From contig QXWR01000006.1 in the NCBI GenBank assembly GCA_009911065.1, positions 62,001 through 126,000 on the forward strand: a stretch of 64,000 nt of DNA. The letters are read 5' to 3'. A model generated the notes under the pieces. The model searched no databases. It saw nothing but the letters and a program-made list of their open reading frames with translations, and had not been told where the DNA came from. The stretch comes from Clostridiaceae bacterium. Its GTDB lineage: Bacteria; Bacillota; Clostridia; Lachnospirales; Lachnospiraceae. The position numbers and the translations under genes were made by a program. The first letter of the stretch is position 1. Each line of letters opens with the position of its first letter. Positions 54,389 to 62,033 of this stretch are shown piece after piece.

Positions 54389-55538
54389 ATGTTTTATAAA
54401 AGTGTAAATTTATTTTATGAACCAGAAATGGTATGTAATCAAATTACGGAGAATCAAAGTGAAAAATATTCGGAGATGACGTCATTTGAGAAAGCTTTTT
54501 TATGTGGATTGTTAAAAGAAAAAAGACCTAAAAAAATAGTTGAACTTGGAGTTTCAGGGGGAGGTACAACAGCCGTAATATTAACTTGTCTTAAATTGCT
54601 TCAGAGTACCGGGGGGGGGGAAAATATATTCGGTTGACTTAGAAGAAAAGTGGTACAGAAACAGCAAAAAAGAAACAGGTTTTTTGGTAAAAGAATATAT
54701 GGATCAATTAATTGGATTGACAGATCACAAATTTTTACTGGGAAAGCCAATACCATATGTTATGAATGAAATTGGGCCGGGAATAGATTTTCTTATATTA
54801 GATACAACACATGTTATGCCAGGAGAATTGCTTGATTTTCTGATTTGTTACCCCTATTTAAACGAAGGTTGTATAGTTGTGCTTCATGATGTGTTGGAAA
54901 ATTATTTTTCATGTGACAGTAACAGAATATCAACAAAATTGCTATTTGATCTTATTCATGGAGAAAAGTGGTATATGAATGACAAAAGTTCAGATGCTTT
55001 TGGTTTGTCAAATATAGCAGCTTTTGAAGTTAGTAAGAAAACAATGGAATCCATTGCTCCTATTTTTTCAGCATTAACTTTTTCCTGGACATATATGTTT
55101 GAGAAAGAAGACACAGAAAAATATATAGAATCAATAAAAGAAAATTATGGAGAGCGATATGAAAAATACATGGAAAAAATATTTATGATGCAGCGCTCCA
55201 CACAGATAAAAATGTGTATCAATAATCATTATCGTTTATCTTATGATTTTCTTGAATTTAAGTGGAGAAAACAAAAAAATGTATTTCTGTATGGCACAGG
55301 GTATTGGGCTAAAATATATTATGAATTCGCTCAAATAAATTCATTACCAATTTGTGGATATGTTGTTTCAGATGATCAGGATATAGAGATAAATAAAGAA
55401 AATGGTATGAATATCTATAAATTAAATGAGTTGGATTATAAGCCGGAAGAGTGTTCTTTTGTTCTTGCATTAGACCATAAATATTATACACAAGTCAAAA
55501 GAAATTTAGAGAATAAAGGATATTATATAATTTTATAA
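54389..55538 (+). CDS. methyltransferase-like + GxG domain protein, frame broken at a G10 tract (phase-OFF)
   Basis: The first frame (54389-54637) encodes FEKAFLCGLLKEKRPKKIVE LGVSGGGTTAVILTCLKLLQ, a SAM-type motif I, then a run of ten G (54611-54620) throws it into ENIFG-stop. The next frame picks up KIYSVDLEEKWYRNSKKETG directly after the tract and stays open to 55538, with DFLILDTTHVMPGELLDFLI and VVLHDVLEN (the acidic/His strand typical of methyltransferase-24/cephalosporin-hydroxylase-like folds). The C-terminal 85 residues are the recurring small domain (NVFLYGTGYWAKIYYEFAQI). Nine G would give STGGGKIYSVDLEEKW, an intact protein of about 382 residues. Confidence 0.75.
54611..54620 (+). 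repeat. poly-G tract, 10 G
   Basis: Ten consecutive G in a gene of about 33 percent GC, flanked by TACC and AAAATAT. Nine or twelve G restore a single open frame; ten does not. Confidence 0.9.
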
Positions 55539-55552
55539 AATTTGCTAGTAAT

Positions 55553-55580
55553 TTGTGTATATTTCAAGATTATGTATAAT
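55553..55580 (+). promoter_or_regulatory. internal promoter of the glycan cluster
   Basis: TTGTGT (55553-55558), 16-nt spacer, TATAAT (55575-55580), in the 100-nt gap before 55639. It would keep the last three genes expressed independently of the upstream operon. Confidence 0.55.
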
Positions 55581-55638
55581 ATAGCAATTTCAAAATAGAA
55601 ATCTATTAGTAATGAAAGAGTAGGAAGATTCAAATAAG

Positions 55639-56655
55639 ATGAAAGAAAAATTAATTATCTATGGTACTGGAAATTTTGGGAAAAGATTATATGAATGTTT
55701 AAGAAAATTTGATATTTCTGTCTATTGTTTTTGTCAGACACAAATAGAAAATGGTGAGGATAGTTTATACGAAATTCCTATTATTTCGTTACACACTTTA
55801 ACGAAAATATCTGGGGATAAATTGATCTTAATTGCAATCGAAAATAGTCAAGTTAGCAATTATATAAAAACAAATTTAATGAATCAATTTTTAGAAGATG
55901 CCAAGATTTTTGAATGTGGTAATTTTATAAAAAGTAATCTAAATTCATTTGTATTGAATGAAAACCAGTATTGTTTGATGTGTAATTCATATATAAAAGA
56001 GTTTATTCCTTCCGGTAATGAAGGAAAAATATTTTTGGAACATCACATTATCGGGGGAGGATATAGAAAAAATTGTGTTTGTCCACAATGCAATAGTATG
56101 GATAGAACGCGTTGGGTGCTGTATGTTTTAAAGAAATATACCAGAATATTCAATGAACCATGCAGAGTTTTACATTTTGCACCGGAAGATGGACTGGTTA
56201 GGAGAATCCAAGCAAACATTCAATGCGATTACTATACATGTGACATAGAGAGTGGAAAAGCAATGCATGTTGTGGATGTTACAGATATTCCATTTCGGGA
56301 TCATGTGTTCGATTATATTATTATTAATCATGTATTAGAACATATTGAAAATGAAAGTTTGGCAGTATCAGAATTGAAACGTGTGTTAAAACCAGATGGG
56401 AAAATAATTCTTTCCTTTCCCATTTGTATGAATCAGAAAACCTTGGAAGATCTAAGCATCAAAACAAAAGAGAAACGTCAAGAAATATATGGGCAAGAAG
56501 ACCATGTACGGTTATATGGCTATGATTTTAAAGAATGGTTGGAACAATATGGATTGAAAATAAAGGTTTATAGTCCAAAAGAAGAACTTTCTTTAGAAGA
56601 GATAACAAGGTATGGATTGATATGTGATGATATTTGTATGGTTTGCTCTTTTTAA
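55639..56655 (+). CDS. GxG domain + zinc-ribbon + methyltransferase
   Basis: 338 residues. Residues 3-100 are the recurring small domain (KLIIYGTGNFGKRLYECLRK, ISVYCFCQT). A two-CxxC module follows: YCLMCNSYI (about 113-118) and CVCPQCNS (about 147-154), probably zinc-binding. The C-terminal part is a methyltransferase-11-type domain: VLHFAPEDGLVRRIQ (motif I-like), YYTCDIESGKAMHVVDVTDI, FDYIIINHVLEHIENESLAV and LKRVLKPDGKIILSFPI. The Cys module in front of a methyltransferase is known from C-methyltransferases of sugars; O- versus C-methylation cannot be decided. Confidence 0.78.
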   Translation: MKEKLIIYGTGNFGKRLYECLRKFDISVYCFCQTQIENGEDSLYEIPIISLHTLTKISGDKLILIAIENSQVSNYIKTNLMNQFLEDAKIFECGNFIKSNLNSFVLNENQYCLMCNSYIKEFIPSGNEGKIFLEHHIIGGGYRKNCVCPQCNSMDRTRWVLYVLKKYTRIFNEPCRVLHFAPEDGLVRRIQANIQCDYYTCDIESGKAMHVVDVTDIPFRDHVFDYIIINHVLEHIENESLAVSELKRVLKPDGKIILSFPICMNQKTLEDLSIKTKEKRQEIYGQEDHVRLYGYDFKEWLEQYGLKIKVYSPKEELSLEEITRYGLICDDICMVCSF

Positions 56656-56706
56656 GATCCTAATTGGAGATAAATTGGAATTTATTGGAAGATATAGAGG
56701 CTGCAT

Positions 56707-57606
56707 ATGGAAGATAAGATGAAAGAAAAAATAGGCAAACATTGGTCGTCAGAGACGAATCAAAAAAATAGTAACCGAGATCGTTGGTGGAAGTCGCCAA
56801 CGATAATACGACATATTAATCAAACGATATGTGGAGAACCATTGGATGGATGGAATGCAGCAGGTATAAAGTTGGCGAAGAGAGTATTGTCAAAACAAAA
56901 AATATTAGAGTTGGGTTTATCTGTGGGATCAGGCAACGGAATGAAAGAATTAAACTTATTAGAAAACGATTTGGTTCATAAATTTATTTGCTTTGAATTT
57001 TCAGAAGATCGCATAAGTCAAGGAAGAGAAAATGCGAAAAATAAAGGACTTTCTGACAGAATTATTTTTTTGAATGAGGATTTTTTTGAATCGATTTATG
57101 CAAGTAAGAAATATGATATGGTTTTTTGGGATAATAGTTTGCACCACATGATGGATGCGTTTGTTGCTGTGGAAAAATCATATGAGGTTCTGCGAAAAGG
57201 AGGTATTTTCTTTTGTAATGATTTTGTAGGGAAAAATCAATTTCAATGGTCCGATATGGAACTGGCAATTGTAAATGGGGTTAGAGCATCTTTAGACAAT
57301 AAAATTTTTCAGAATCCAAATGGAGAGAATTTTCAGAGGATTGTTGGCAAACCAACGATTGAATGGATGAATAACACCGATCCATCCGAAGCTGCAGATT
57401 CTCAATCTATTATTCCCGCAATTGAAAAAGTGTTTTCAAAACCTATTATTGTACCAACAGGAGGTTTGATTTATCATTTATGTTTAAATGATATTTTGGT
57501 AAATATTGAAGAAGATAGTAATCTTCTAAAATATTTGCTACAAATGGATGATGAGACAATTAAAATGGGAATGACCCAATATGCTTTTGCTTTAGGAATA
57601 AAGTAA
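56707..57606 (+). CDS. class I SAM-dependent methyltransferase
   Basis: 299 residues. Motif I is KILELGLSVGSGNGMKELNL, then FICFEFSEDRISQGRENAKN, YDMVFWDNSLHHMMDAFVAV and EVLRKGGIFFCNDFVG, a full methyltransferase fold. The N-terminus (KIGKHWSSETNQKNSNRDRW WKSPTIIRHIN) is typical of methyltransferases in surface-polysaccharide clusters. No small GxG domain. The fifth methyltransferase-type protein of the locus. Start ATG 56707, with ATG 56719 as alternative. Confidence 0.82.
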   Translation: MEDKMKEKIGKHWSSETNQKNSNRDRWWKSPTIIRHINQTICGEPLDGWNAAGIKLAKRVLSKQKILELGLSVGSGNGMKELNLLENDLVHKFICFEFSEDRISQGRENAKNKGLSDRIIFLNEDFFESIYASKKYDMVFWDNSLHHMMDAFVAVEKSYEVLRKGGIFFCNDFVGKNQFQWSDMELAIVNGVRASLDNKIFQNPNGENFQRIVGKPTIEWMNNTDPSEAADSQSIIPAIEKVFSKPIIVPTGGLIYHLCLNDILVNIEEDSNLLKYLLQMDDETIKMGMTQYAFALGIK

Positions 57607-57665
57607 GCGATTTTGAAAAGACAATATTAAGAAAAGGTGGGATTTTTACGGGGAGGAAATAGAAT

Positions 57666-58541
57666 ATGATATCAATTATTATGCCAACTTATAATCGTGC
57701 TTATATTATTGAGCGAGCGATTCAAAGTGTAATACAGCAAACTTGTAAAGATTGGGAACTTATTATAGTAGACGATGCATCGGATGATCATACAAAAGAT
57801 GTTGTGATGAAATATTTATCTTATAATATTCAATATTATGTTAATTCTACAAATAAAGGAGCAAATTTATCAAGAAATATTGGAGTTCAATATTCAAAAG
57901 GCGAGTATCTTACTTTTTTAGATAGTGATAATTATTGGCCTAAAGAAAGATTGGAATTACAGTTGAAAATAATGAAAGAGCATTGTAATAAACGGTGTTT
58001 TTTTTATGGAAAAGTGAAAATTTTAGATAAAAAAAACGAACAAACAGTGCCACATAAAAACTTAACATGGAACGAATTAAAAAAAATAGAACTTTATGAC
58101 AATGTTGTTGACATGAATACCATTATGATAAGCAAATCGCTGTTCTTGGAAAGCGGAGGATTTGATAACGAAATGCCAAGATTACAGGATTGGGAATTTG
58201 TTCTTCGCTTATTATATGTATTTCAGATCGAAGGAATTGGCTGTGAAAGCTGTTTAAGTTTTAATGAGATTCAGGAAAATAGCATAGGAAGAGATAATTC
58301 AAAATTTGAAAAAGCTATATTTATACTATATAAAAAGTACATGTGCAAGTATATGAAAACAGAGGATCTATTTCACTTTTTGTATCGATTCATGTATAAC
58401 CCGAAATTTGAAAAGGATCAAATTCAAAGGATTATTTCCAAAATGGCATTAAAAAATCCTGATTTGCTTTTTGTTACATTAAAGCAATTACAAGAAAAAG
58501 AAAACGAAACATATCAGAATTATGATATGCTTGTTTCTTAA
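57666..58541 (+). CDS. GT2-family glycosyltransferase
   Basis: 291 residues. GT-A fold: ISIIMPTYNRAYIIERAIQS VIQQTCKDWELIIVDDASDD (nucleotide-binding start) and GEYLTFLDSDNYWPKERLEL with the DxD-like metal site, then PRLQDWEFVLRLLY, the acceptor-side motif. Inverting transfer of a sugar onto the growing glycan or a protein. GGGGAGGAAATAG precedes the ATG. It is the last low-GC gene of the cluster; a terminator and the conjugative element follow. Confidence 0.9.
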   Translation: MISIIMPTYNRAYIIERAIQSVIQQTCKDWELIIVDDASDDHTKDVVMKYLSYNIQYYVNSTNKGANLSRNIGVQYSKGEYLTFLDSDNYWPKERLELQLKIMKEHCNKRCFFYGKVKILDKKNEQTVPHKNLTWNELKKIELYDNVVDMNTIMISKSLFLESGGFDNEMPRLQDWEFVLRLLYVFQIEGIGCESCLSFNEIQENSIGRDNSKFEKAIFILYKKYMCKYMKTEDLFHFLYRFMYNPKFEKDQIQRIISKMALKNPDLLFVTLKQLQEKENETYQNYDMLVS

Positions 58542-58617
58542 TAAGAACACTGTAAATACAAGGCTTTTCAAAGCCTACCAACCACAAAAAATAATATTTG
58601 ATCTATCACATTACGCT

Positions 58618-58654
58618 AAAAGCCGTCCGGCATGAAAAAACGGGCGGCTTTTTT
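58618..58654 (+). terminator. intrinsic terminator at the cluster end
   Basis: AAAAGCCG plus TCCG pairs with CGGGCGGCTTTT (one G-T pair), followed by TTTTTT. It marks the end of the AT-rich glycan cluster; GC-rich DNA begins right after. Confidence 0.85.
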
Positions 58655-58742
58655 GCGTGGATAGGCGGAAAGGAGGCAAAAAATAATTACAGAAATTTAG
58701 CCCCTAAATTTATGCAACTTTCACAAAAAAGGAGGTTAGTGA

Positions 58743-60170
58743 ATGGCTGATGAAAAACTGAACACAGGCCCCGGCAGTGAAAAACTCCCGGAGGCTCCCG
58801 AGCCTGTTGCGGCAGACCAGCCCCAGGCCCCGGCTCCCGAACAGGCCGCCGCACCTACGCCCCAGCAGGAACAGGCCGGGCCTGCCCAGCCCGCTCCCGG
58901 CGATGTGGTGGTGTCCTTTGACAAGATCAATGAGCTGATGGGCGAAAAGCGGCAGGCGGCCCGGGCCCAGGTGGAAAAGGAGGCGGCGGGTAAAGACGGA
59001 AAGGAGGAACTTCCCGCCGCTGGCGGCGATAAGCCGAAAACGCCCCGGCGTGGCCGCCCGCCCAAAGAAGAAAAAGCGGGGCCCACTGGCAAGGAGGAAA
59101 CAAAGCCACGCAAGGGCCGCCCGCCCAAGGAGGATAAAACGGCCCCCGGAAAGGCAAAGCCGCCTAAACGAGACAAAGTGTCCCGAAGTGACGGCAAAGC
59201 CCCGGATGCCCCAAAGGACGCTCCCATCCGGGAGGCCGCTGTCCCGGAGCCGCCTGCTCCCGATCCCGCCGCCCCGCCCCGTCCCATTGACGAAGGAAAG
59301 CTGGTTTATTTGAAACTTTCCGATCTCCATGCGTTCCATACTTTCCGGGATCACCCGTTCCAGGTAAAGGACGATGAAAAAATGGCCGAGCTGGTGGGGA
59401 CGATCAAGGAGCATGGCGTTATGACCCCCGCCACCGTCCGCCCGGAAAAGGACGGCAACGGCTATGAGATTGTGGCGGGCCACCGCCGCCACCGTGGAAG
59501 TGAGATGGCCGGGCTGGAGGAGCTCCCCTGCATCGTCCGCAGCATGACGGACATCGAGGCTGTCCGGGAAATGAAAAACAGCAACAAACAGCGTGGGGAG
59601 CCCCTGCCCAGCGAGCTTGCAAAACTTTTGGATCTGGAAGTGGAGGCCATCAAGCACCAGGGAGGCCGTCTGGACGGCGTGGCTGAGGGGGACATCGGAA
59701 AACGCTCCGTTGAGATTGTCGGGGAAAACAACGGCATGAACTATAAAAAAGTCATGCGCTATATCCGGCTGAACTCCCTTGTCCCAGAACTCTTAAACAA
59801 GGTGGACGAGAAAGGGCTTGGCTTTATGCCCGCCGTGGAGCTGTCCTACATCAAACCGAAAAACCAAAGGCTTGTTGCCGTTTCCATTGACGGCGAGCAG
59901 TCCTCCCCCTCGGTAGCCCAGGCAAAACGGCTCCGGGAGCTGGATAAGGAGGGAAAGCTCAACGGGGATGTGATTGACGGCATCTTATCAGAAAAGAAAA
60001 AGGAGGATAAAGGCGTGATTATTTCAACCGCTGAACTGGAAAAGTATTTCGGCAAGGAGGTTACTCCCGCTAAAATGAAGGAGCAGATCATGGGCCTGCT
60101 GGACGAGTGGAAACAGAAACAGCCGCCCCAGCTTACGAAAGCTCCGAAAAAGATGGAAAAAGACAAGTAA
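58743..60170 (+). CDS. ParB/Spo0J-type partition protein of the ICE
   Basis: 475 residues, AGGAGG upstream. Residues 1-185 are a disordered extension of Pro, Ala, Lys and Glu (RRGRPPKEEKAGPTGKEETK is one of two AT-hook-like RGRPPKE segments). The ParB/sulfiredoxin-like domain spans about 186-290 with VAGHRRHRGSEMAGLEELPC (the ParB box, near 245), followed by the helix-turn-helix region SVEIVGENNGMNYKKVMRYI and a basic C-terminus. It would bind a centromere-like site and help maintain or regulate the element. Palindromic sites occur inside and just after the gene. The 315-residue open frame on the other strand is a shadow of the GC-rich code. Confidence 0.85.
   Translation: MADEKLNTGPGSEKLPEAPEPVAADQPQAPAPEQAAAPTPQQEQAGPAQPAPGDVVVSFDKINELMGEKRQAARAQVEKEAAGKDGKEELPAAGGDKPKTPRRGRPPKEEKAGPTGKEETKPRKGRPPKEDKTAPGKAKPPKRDKVSRSDGKAPDAPKDAPIREAAVPEPPAPDPAAPPRPIDEGKLVYLKLSDLHAFHTFRDHPFQVKDDEKMAELVGTIKEHGVMTPATVRPEKDGNGYEIVAGHRRHRGSEMAGLEELPCIVRSMTDIEAVREMKNSNKQRGEPLPSELAKLLDLEVEAIKHQGGRLDGVAEGDIGKRSVEIVGENNGMNYKKVMRYIRLNSLVPELLNKVDEKGLGFMPAVELSYIKPKNQRLVAVSIDGEQSSPSVAQAKRLRELDKEGKLNGDVIDGILSEKKKEDKGVIISTAELEKYFGKEVTPAKMKEQIMGLLDEWKQKQPPQLTKAPKKMEKDK
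59170..59184. promoter_or_regulatory. palindrome site A (GAGACA-AAG-TGTCCC)
   Basis: The right half extends to TGTCCCGAAGTG, the exact complement of the CACTTCGGGACA half seen at sites B and C (with one substitution). Lies inside the ParB gene. Confidence 0.6.
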
Positions 60171-60177
60171 TCACTTC

Positions 60178-60192
60178 GAGACATTTTGTCCC
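60178..60192. promoter_or_regulatory. palindrome site B (GAGACA-TTT-TGTCCC)
   Basis: Preceded by CACTTC and followed by GAGG, 7 nt after the ParB stop codon. The extended match covers about 25 bases in common with sites C and D. Confidence 0.65.
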
Positions 60193-60214
60193 GAGGGGCT
60201 CCGCCCCTTGCGAT

Positions 60215-60406
60215 GGCTCTGGTGGTATATATCCCCCGTCGCCGTCTGTTGTTTAGCACAGCCGGGAGCGGGCCGTCAAGGGGGCCAACGGCCCCGCCGC
60301 CTGCGGCGGCCTGCCCTTGACGGTCTGCCCCGGCTGTGCTATTTCCCCGGCAGGCGGCGGGGGTATATCCTCCAGAGCCGCCCCCTTTCCCAAGATTGGG
60401 AAAGGG
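60215..60406 (+). repeat. very large hairpin plus second hairpin after parB
   Basis: The arms GGCTCTGG (60215-60222) and CCAGAGCC (60372-60379) enclose further complementary blocks: AGCACAGCCG/CGGCTGTGCT (60255-60264, 60331-60340), CCGTCAAGGG/CCCTTGACGG (60273-60282, 60314-60323), and GC-rich loops. A second stem (CCCTTTCCC with GGGAAAGGG) follows at 60383-60406. It lies in the 285-nt gap between parB and the next gene. It could be a structured RNA leader or a folded single-stranded-DNA element used during transfer. Confidence 0.6.
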
Positions 60407-60455
60407 CAGGGGGTTAGGGTTGAACAATTTCACGATAGAATGGAGGTTTTTACTT

Positions 60456-60797
60456 ATGAAACGACCCCTTGCTTACATTACCGCCGCATGGTTTGGCGGC
60501 GACAGCGAAAACGCAGAACTGGCCGTCCAGTATTGCCGGGCAGTCTATGAGGCGGGCTTCTCCCCGATCTGTCCTACCCTCTATCTGCCGCTGTTCCTCA
60601 ATGACGCAGTACCCGAGGAGCATAAAAGCGGCATCGACATGGGCCGTGACCTCTTGCGCCACTCCCATGTGCTGGTGGTCTGCGGACACACCATGACCGA
60701 GGCTATGAAAAACGATATTGCCGTGGCCCAGCGGCTGGGGATCACCGCCACCACCCTTGAGGGCATTTTGACCGTCAAGGAACAGGGGCACCGCTGA
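60456..60797 (+). CDS. DUF4406-like (DUF7768-type) protein of the ICE
   Basis: 113 residues from ATG 60456, set by GGAGG 8 nt upstream; earlier in-frame codons lie in the hairpin. PLAYITAAWFGGDSENAELA and the later DMGRDLLRHSHVLVVCGHTM TEAMKNDIAVAQRLGI fit the nucleoside 2-deoxyribosyltransferase-like fold of DUF4406-type proteins carried by phages and conjugative elements. Catalytic activity is not established. Its TGA overlaps the ArdA ATG, indicating coupling. Confidence 0.7.
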   Translation: MKRPLAYITAAWFGGDSENAELAVQYCRAVYEAGFSPICPTLYLPLFLNDAVPEEHKSGIDMGRDLLRHSHVLVVCGHTMTEAMKNDIAVAQRLGITATTLEGILTVKEQGHR

Positions 60798-61501
60798 TGC
60801 CGTCCCTGTTTGAAGCCTACATCACCAACCTTGGGAAATACAACGAGGGGGAACTGGTGGGGGAAACGCTGAAATTCCCCACCAGCCCCCAGGAGGTGCA
60901 GGCCCTGTTAAAACATATCGGGGTGGACGGCATACGGTACGAGGAATTTTTCATTACCAGCTTTGACGGCGATGTGCTGGGACTCTATGACTACCTTGGC
61001 GAGTATGAAAATCTGGACGAATTAAACCACCTTGCCTGCCTGCTCTCGGAACTGGATCAAGACGAACTGGAAAAATTTGAGGCCGCCCTGAACATCGGCA
61101 CCCATACTTCCAGCGTGGCGGACATTATCAACCTGGCGCAAAATCTGGACTGCTTTGAGTTTTACCCGGATATTGAAACGGAGGAGGACTTGGGCCGTTA
61201 CTGGGCCGATGACTTGCCCATCCCGGCAGAACTGAAAGATTATTTTGATTATGGGGCATACGGGCGGGATGTTTCGATCAACGAGGGCGGCCACTTTGCC
61301 CCGGGCGGCTATATCGTCCAGACCAGCGGCGATTTCAAGGAATATTATCACGATACCAAGGACATTCCCGCCGGGCACAAGGTTTTTTCTTTTCCCCAGC
61401 TTTCCATCCGGGAACAGATGGCCGCCTATAAGGAGGTGATTGACGGTTCCTCAAAAGAGGGATTCCGACGGCTGACTGAAAAAGGCCGGGAGGAACGCTG
61501 A
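60797..61501 (+). CDS. ardA: antirestriction protein ArdA
   Basis: 234 residues. EAYITNLGKYNEGELVGETL, YEEFFITSFDGDVLGLYDYL GEYENLDELNHLACLL and AFDYGAYGRD-like DYFDYGAYGRDVSINEGGHF match ArdA, an acidic DNA-mimic that blocks type I restriction enzymes so that newly transferred DNA survives. The strong acidic bias is visible (many D/E). Translationally coupled to the preceding gene (TGATG). An ICE palindrome lies 12 nt after its stop. Confidence 0.9.
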   Translation: MPSLFEAYITNLGKYNEGELVGETLKFPTSPQEVQALLKHIGVDGIRYEEFFITSFDGDVLGLYDYLGEYENLDELNHLACLLSELDQDELEKFEAALNIGTHTSSVADIINLAQNLDCFEFYPDIETEEDLGRYWADDLPIPAELKDYFDYGAYGRDVSINEGGHFAPGGYIVQTSGDFKEYYHDTKDIPAGHKVFSFPQLSIREQMAAYKEVIDGSSKEGFRRLTEKGREER

Positions 61502-61512
61502 CAAGGCACTTC

Positions 61513-61527
61513 GAGACACTTTGTCCC
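61513..61527. promoter_or_regulatory. palindrome site C (GAGACA-CTT-TGTCCC)
   Basis: Preceded by GGCACTTC and followed by AAGG, in the 55-nt gap between ardA and the PcfB gene, just upstream of the PcfB ribosome site. Confidence 0.65.
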
Positions 61528-61556
61528 AAGGCGGCCCAAGAAAGGAGGCGGTGTAA

Positions 61557-62033
61557 CTGATTGACGAAGAAATTTCCCGGAGCTCCATAGCGATTTCCGT
61601 CCGGGCCGGCAAGCTGACGGCCCGGGGGCTGGCTTATGTGCTCCAGGCGGCGGGCCGCCAGATTGCCAAACGGCATAGGGCGGCCCAGCGGCCCCACGGC
61701 AGGCAGAGCGTAAAAAAGCTCATGGGGCATGGGGAGAATGTAAACAGTATTGAGGTAGAGTCCCCCAAGCTCTTTGACCGCATGGCCCGCCGTTTCAATG
61801 TGGATTATGCGTTTTACCAGACCGGGCCGGACAAATACCTGCTGTTTTTCAAAGCTGGGCAGGCGGACGCCATCACCGCCTGTTTTGAAAGCTATTCCCG
61901 GAAACTGCTTGGAAAATCAAAATCCAGCCGCATCCCCATCCGGGAACAGCTCAAGCGGGCGGCGGATCAGCTTGCCAAGGAAAGGCCCAAAACGAAAGAA
62001 CGGGCAAAGGAGGTGGTTCGTGAAGAACGATAA
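61557..62033 (+). CDS. PcfB-like conjugation protein (DUF3801), non-ATG start
   Basis: About 158 residues. The frame opens after a TAA at 61554; AGGAGG at 61543-61548 is 8 nt before CTG 61557 and 11 before ATT 61560, and the protein pattern (IDEEISRSSIAISVRAGKLT) begins right there, so translation must start at CTG or ATT. The first in-frame ATG-type codons come too late and would delete conserved residues. LFDRMARRFNVDYAFYQTGP DKYLLFFKAGQADA is the PcfB/DUF3801 core. PcfB works with the coupling protein and relaxase in transfer. Its 3' end overlaps virD4 by 14 nt. Confidence 0.8.
   Translation: MIDEEISRSSIAISVRAGKLTARGLAYVLQAAGRQIAKRHRAAQRPHGRQSVKKLMGHGENVNSIEVESPKLFDRMARRFNVDYAFYQTGPDKYLLFFKAGQADAITACFESYSRKLLGKSKSSRIPIREQLKRAADQLAKERPKTKERAKEVVREER

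Noticed and set aside
58710-59657. 315-codon open frame on the minus strand
   Set aside because: Gly/Ala/Arg/Phe-rich shadow of the GC-rich parB gene, without a ribosome site.
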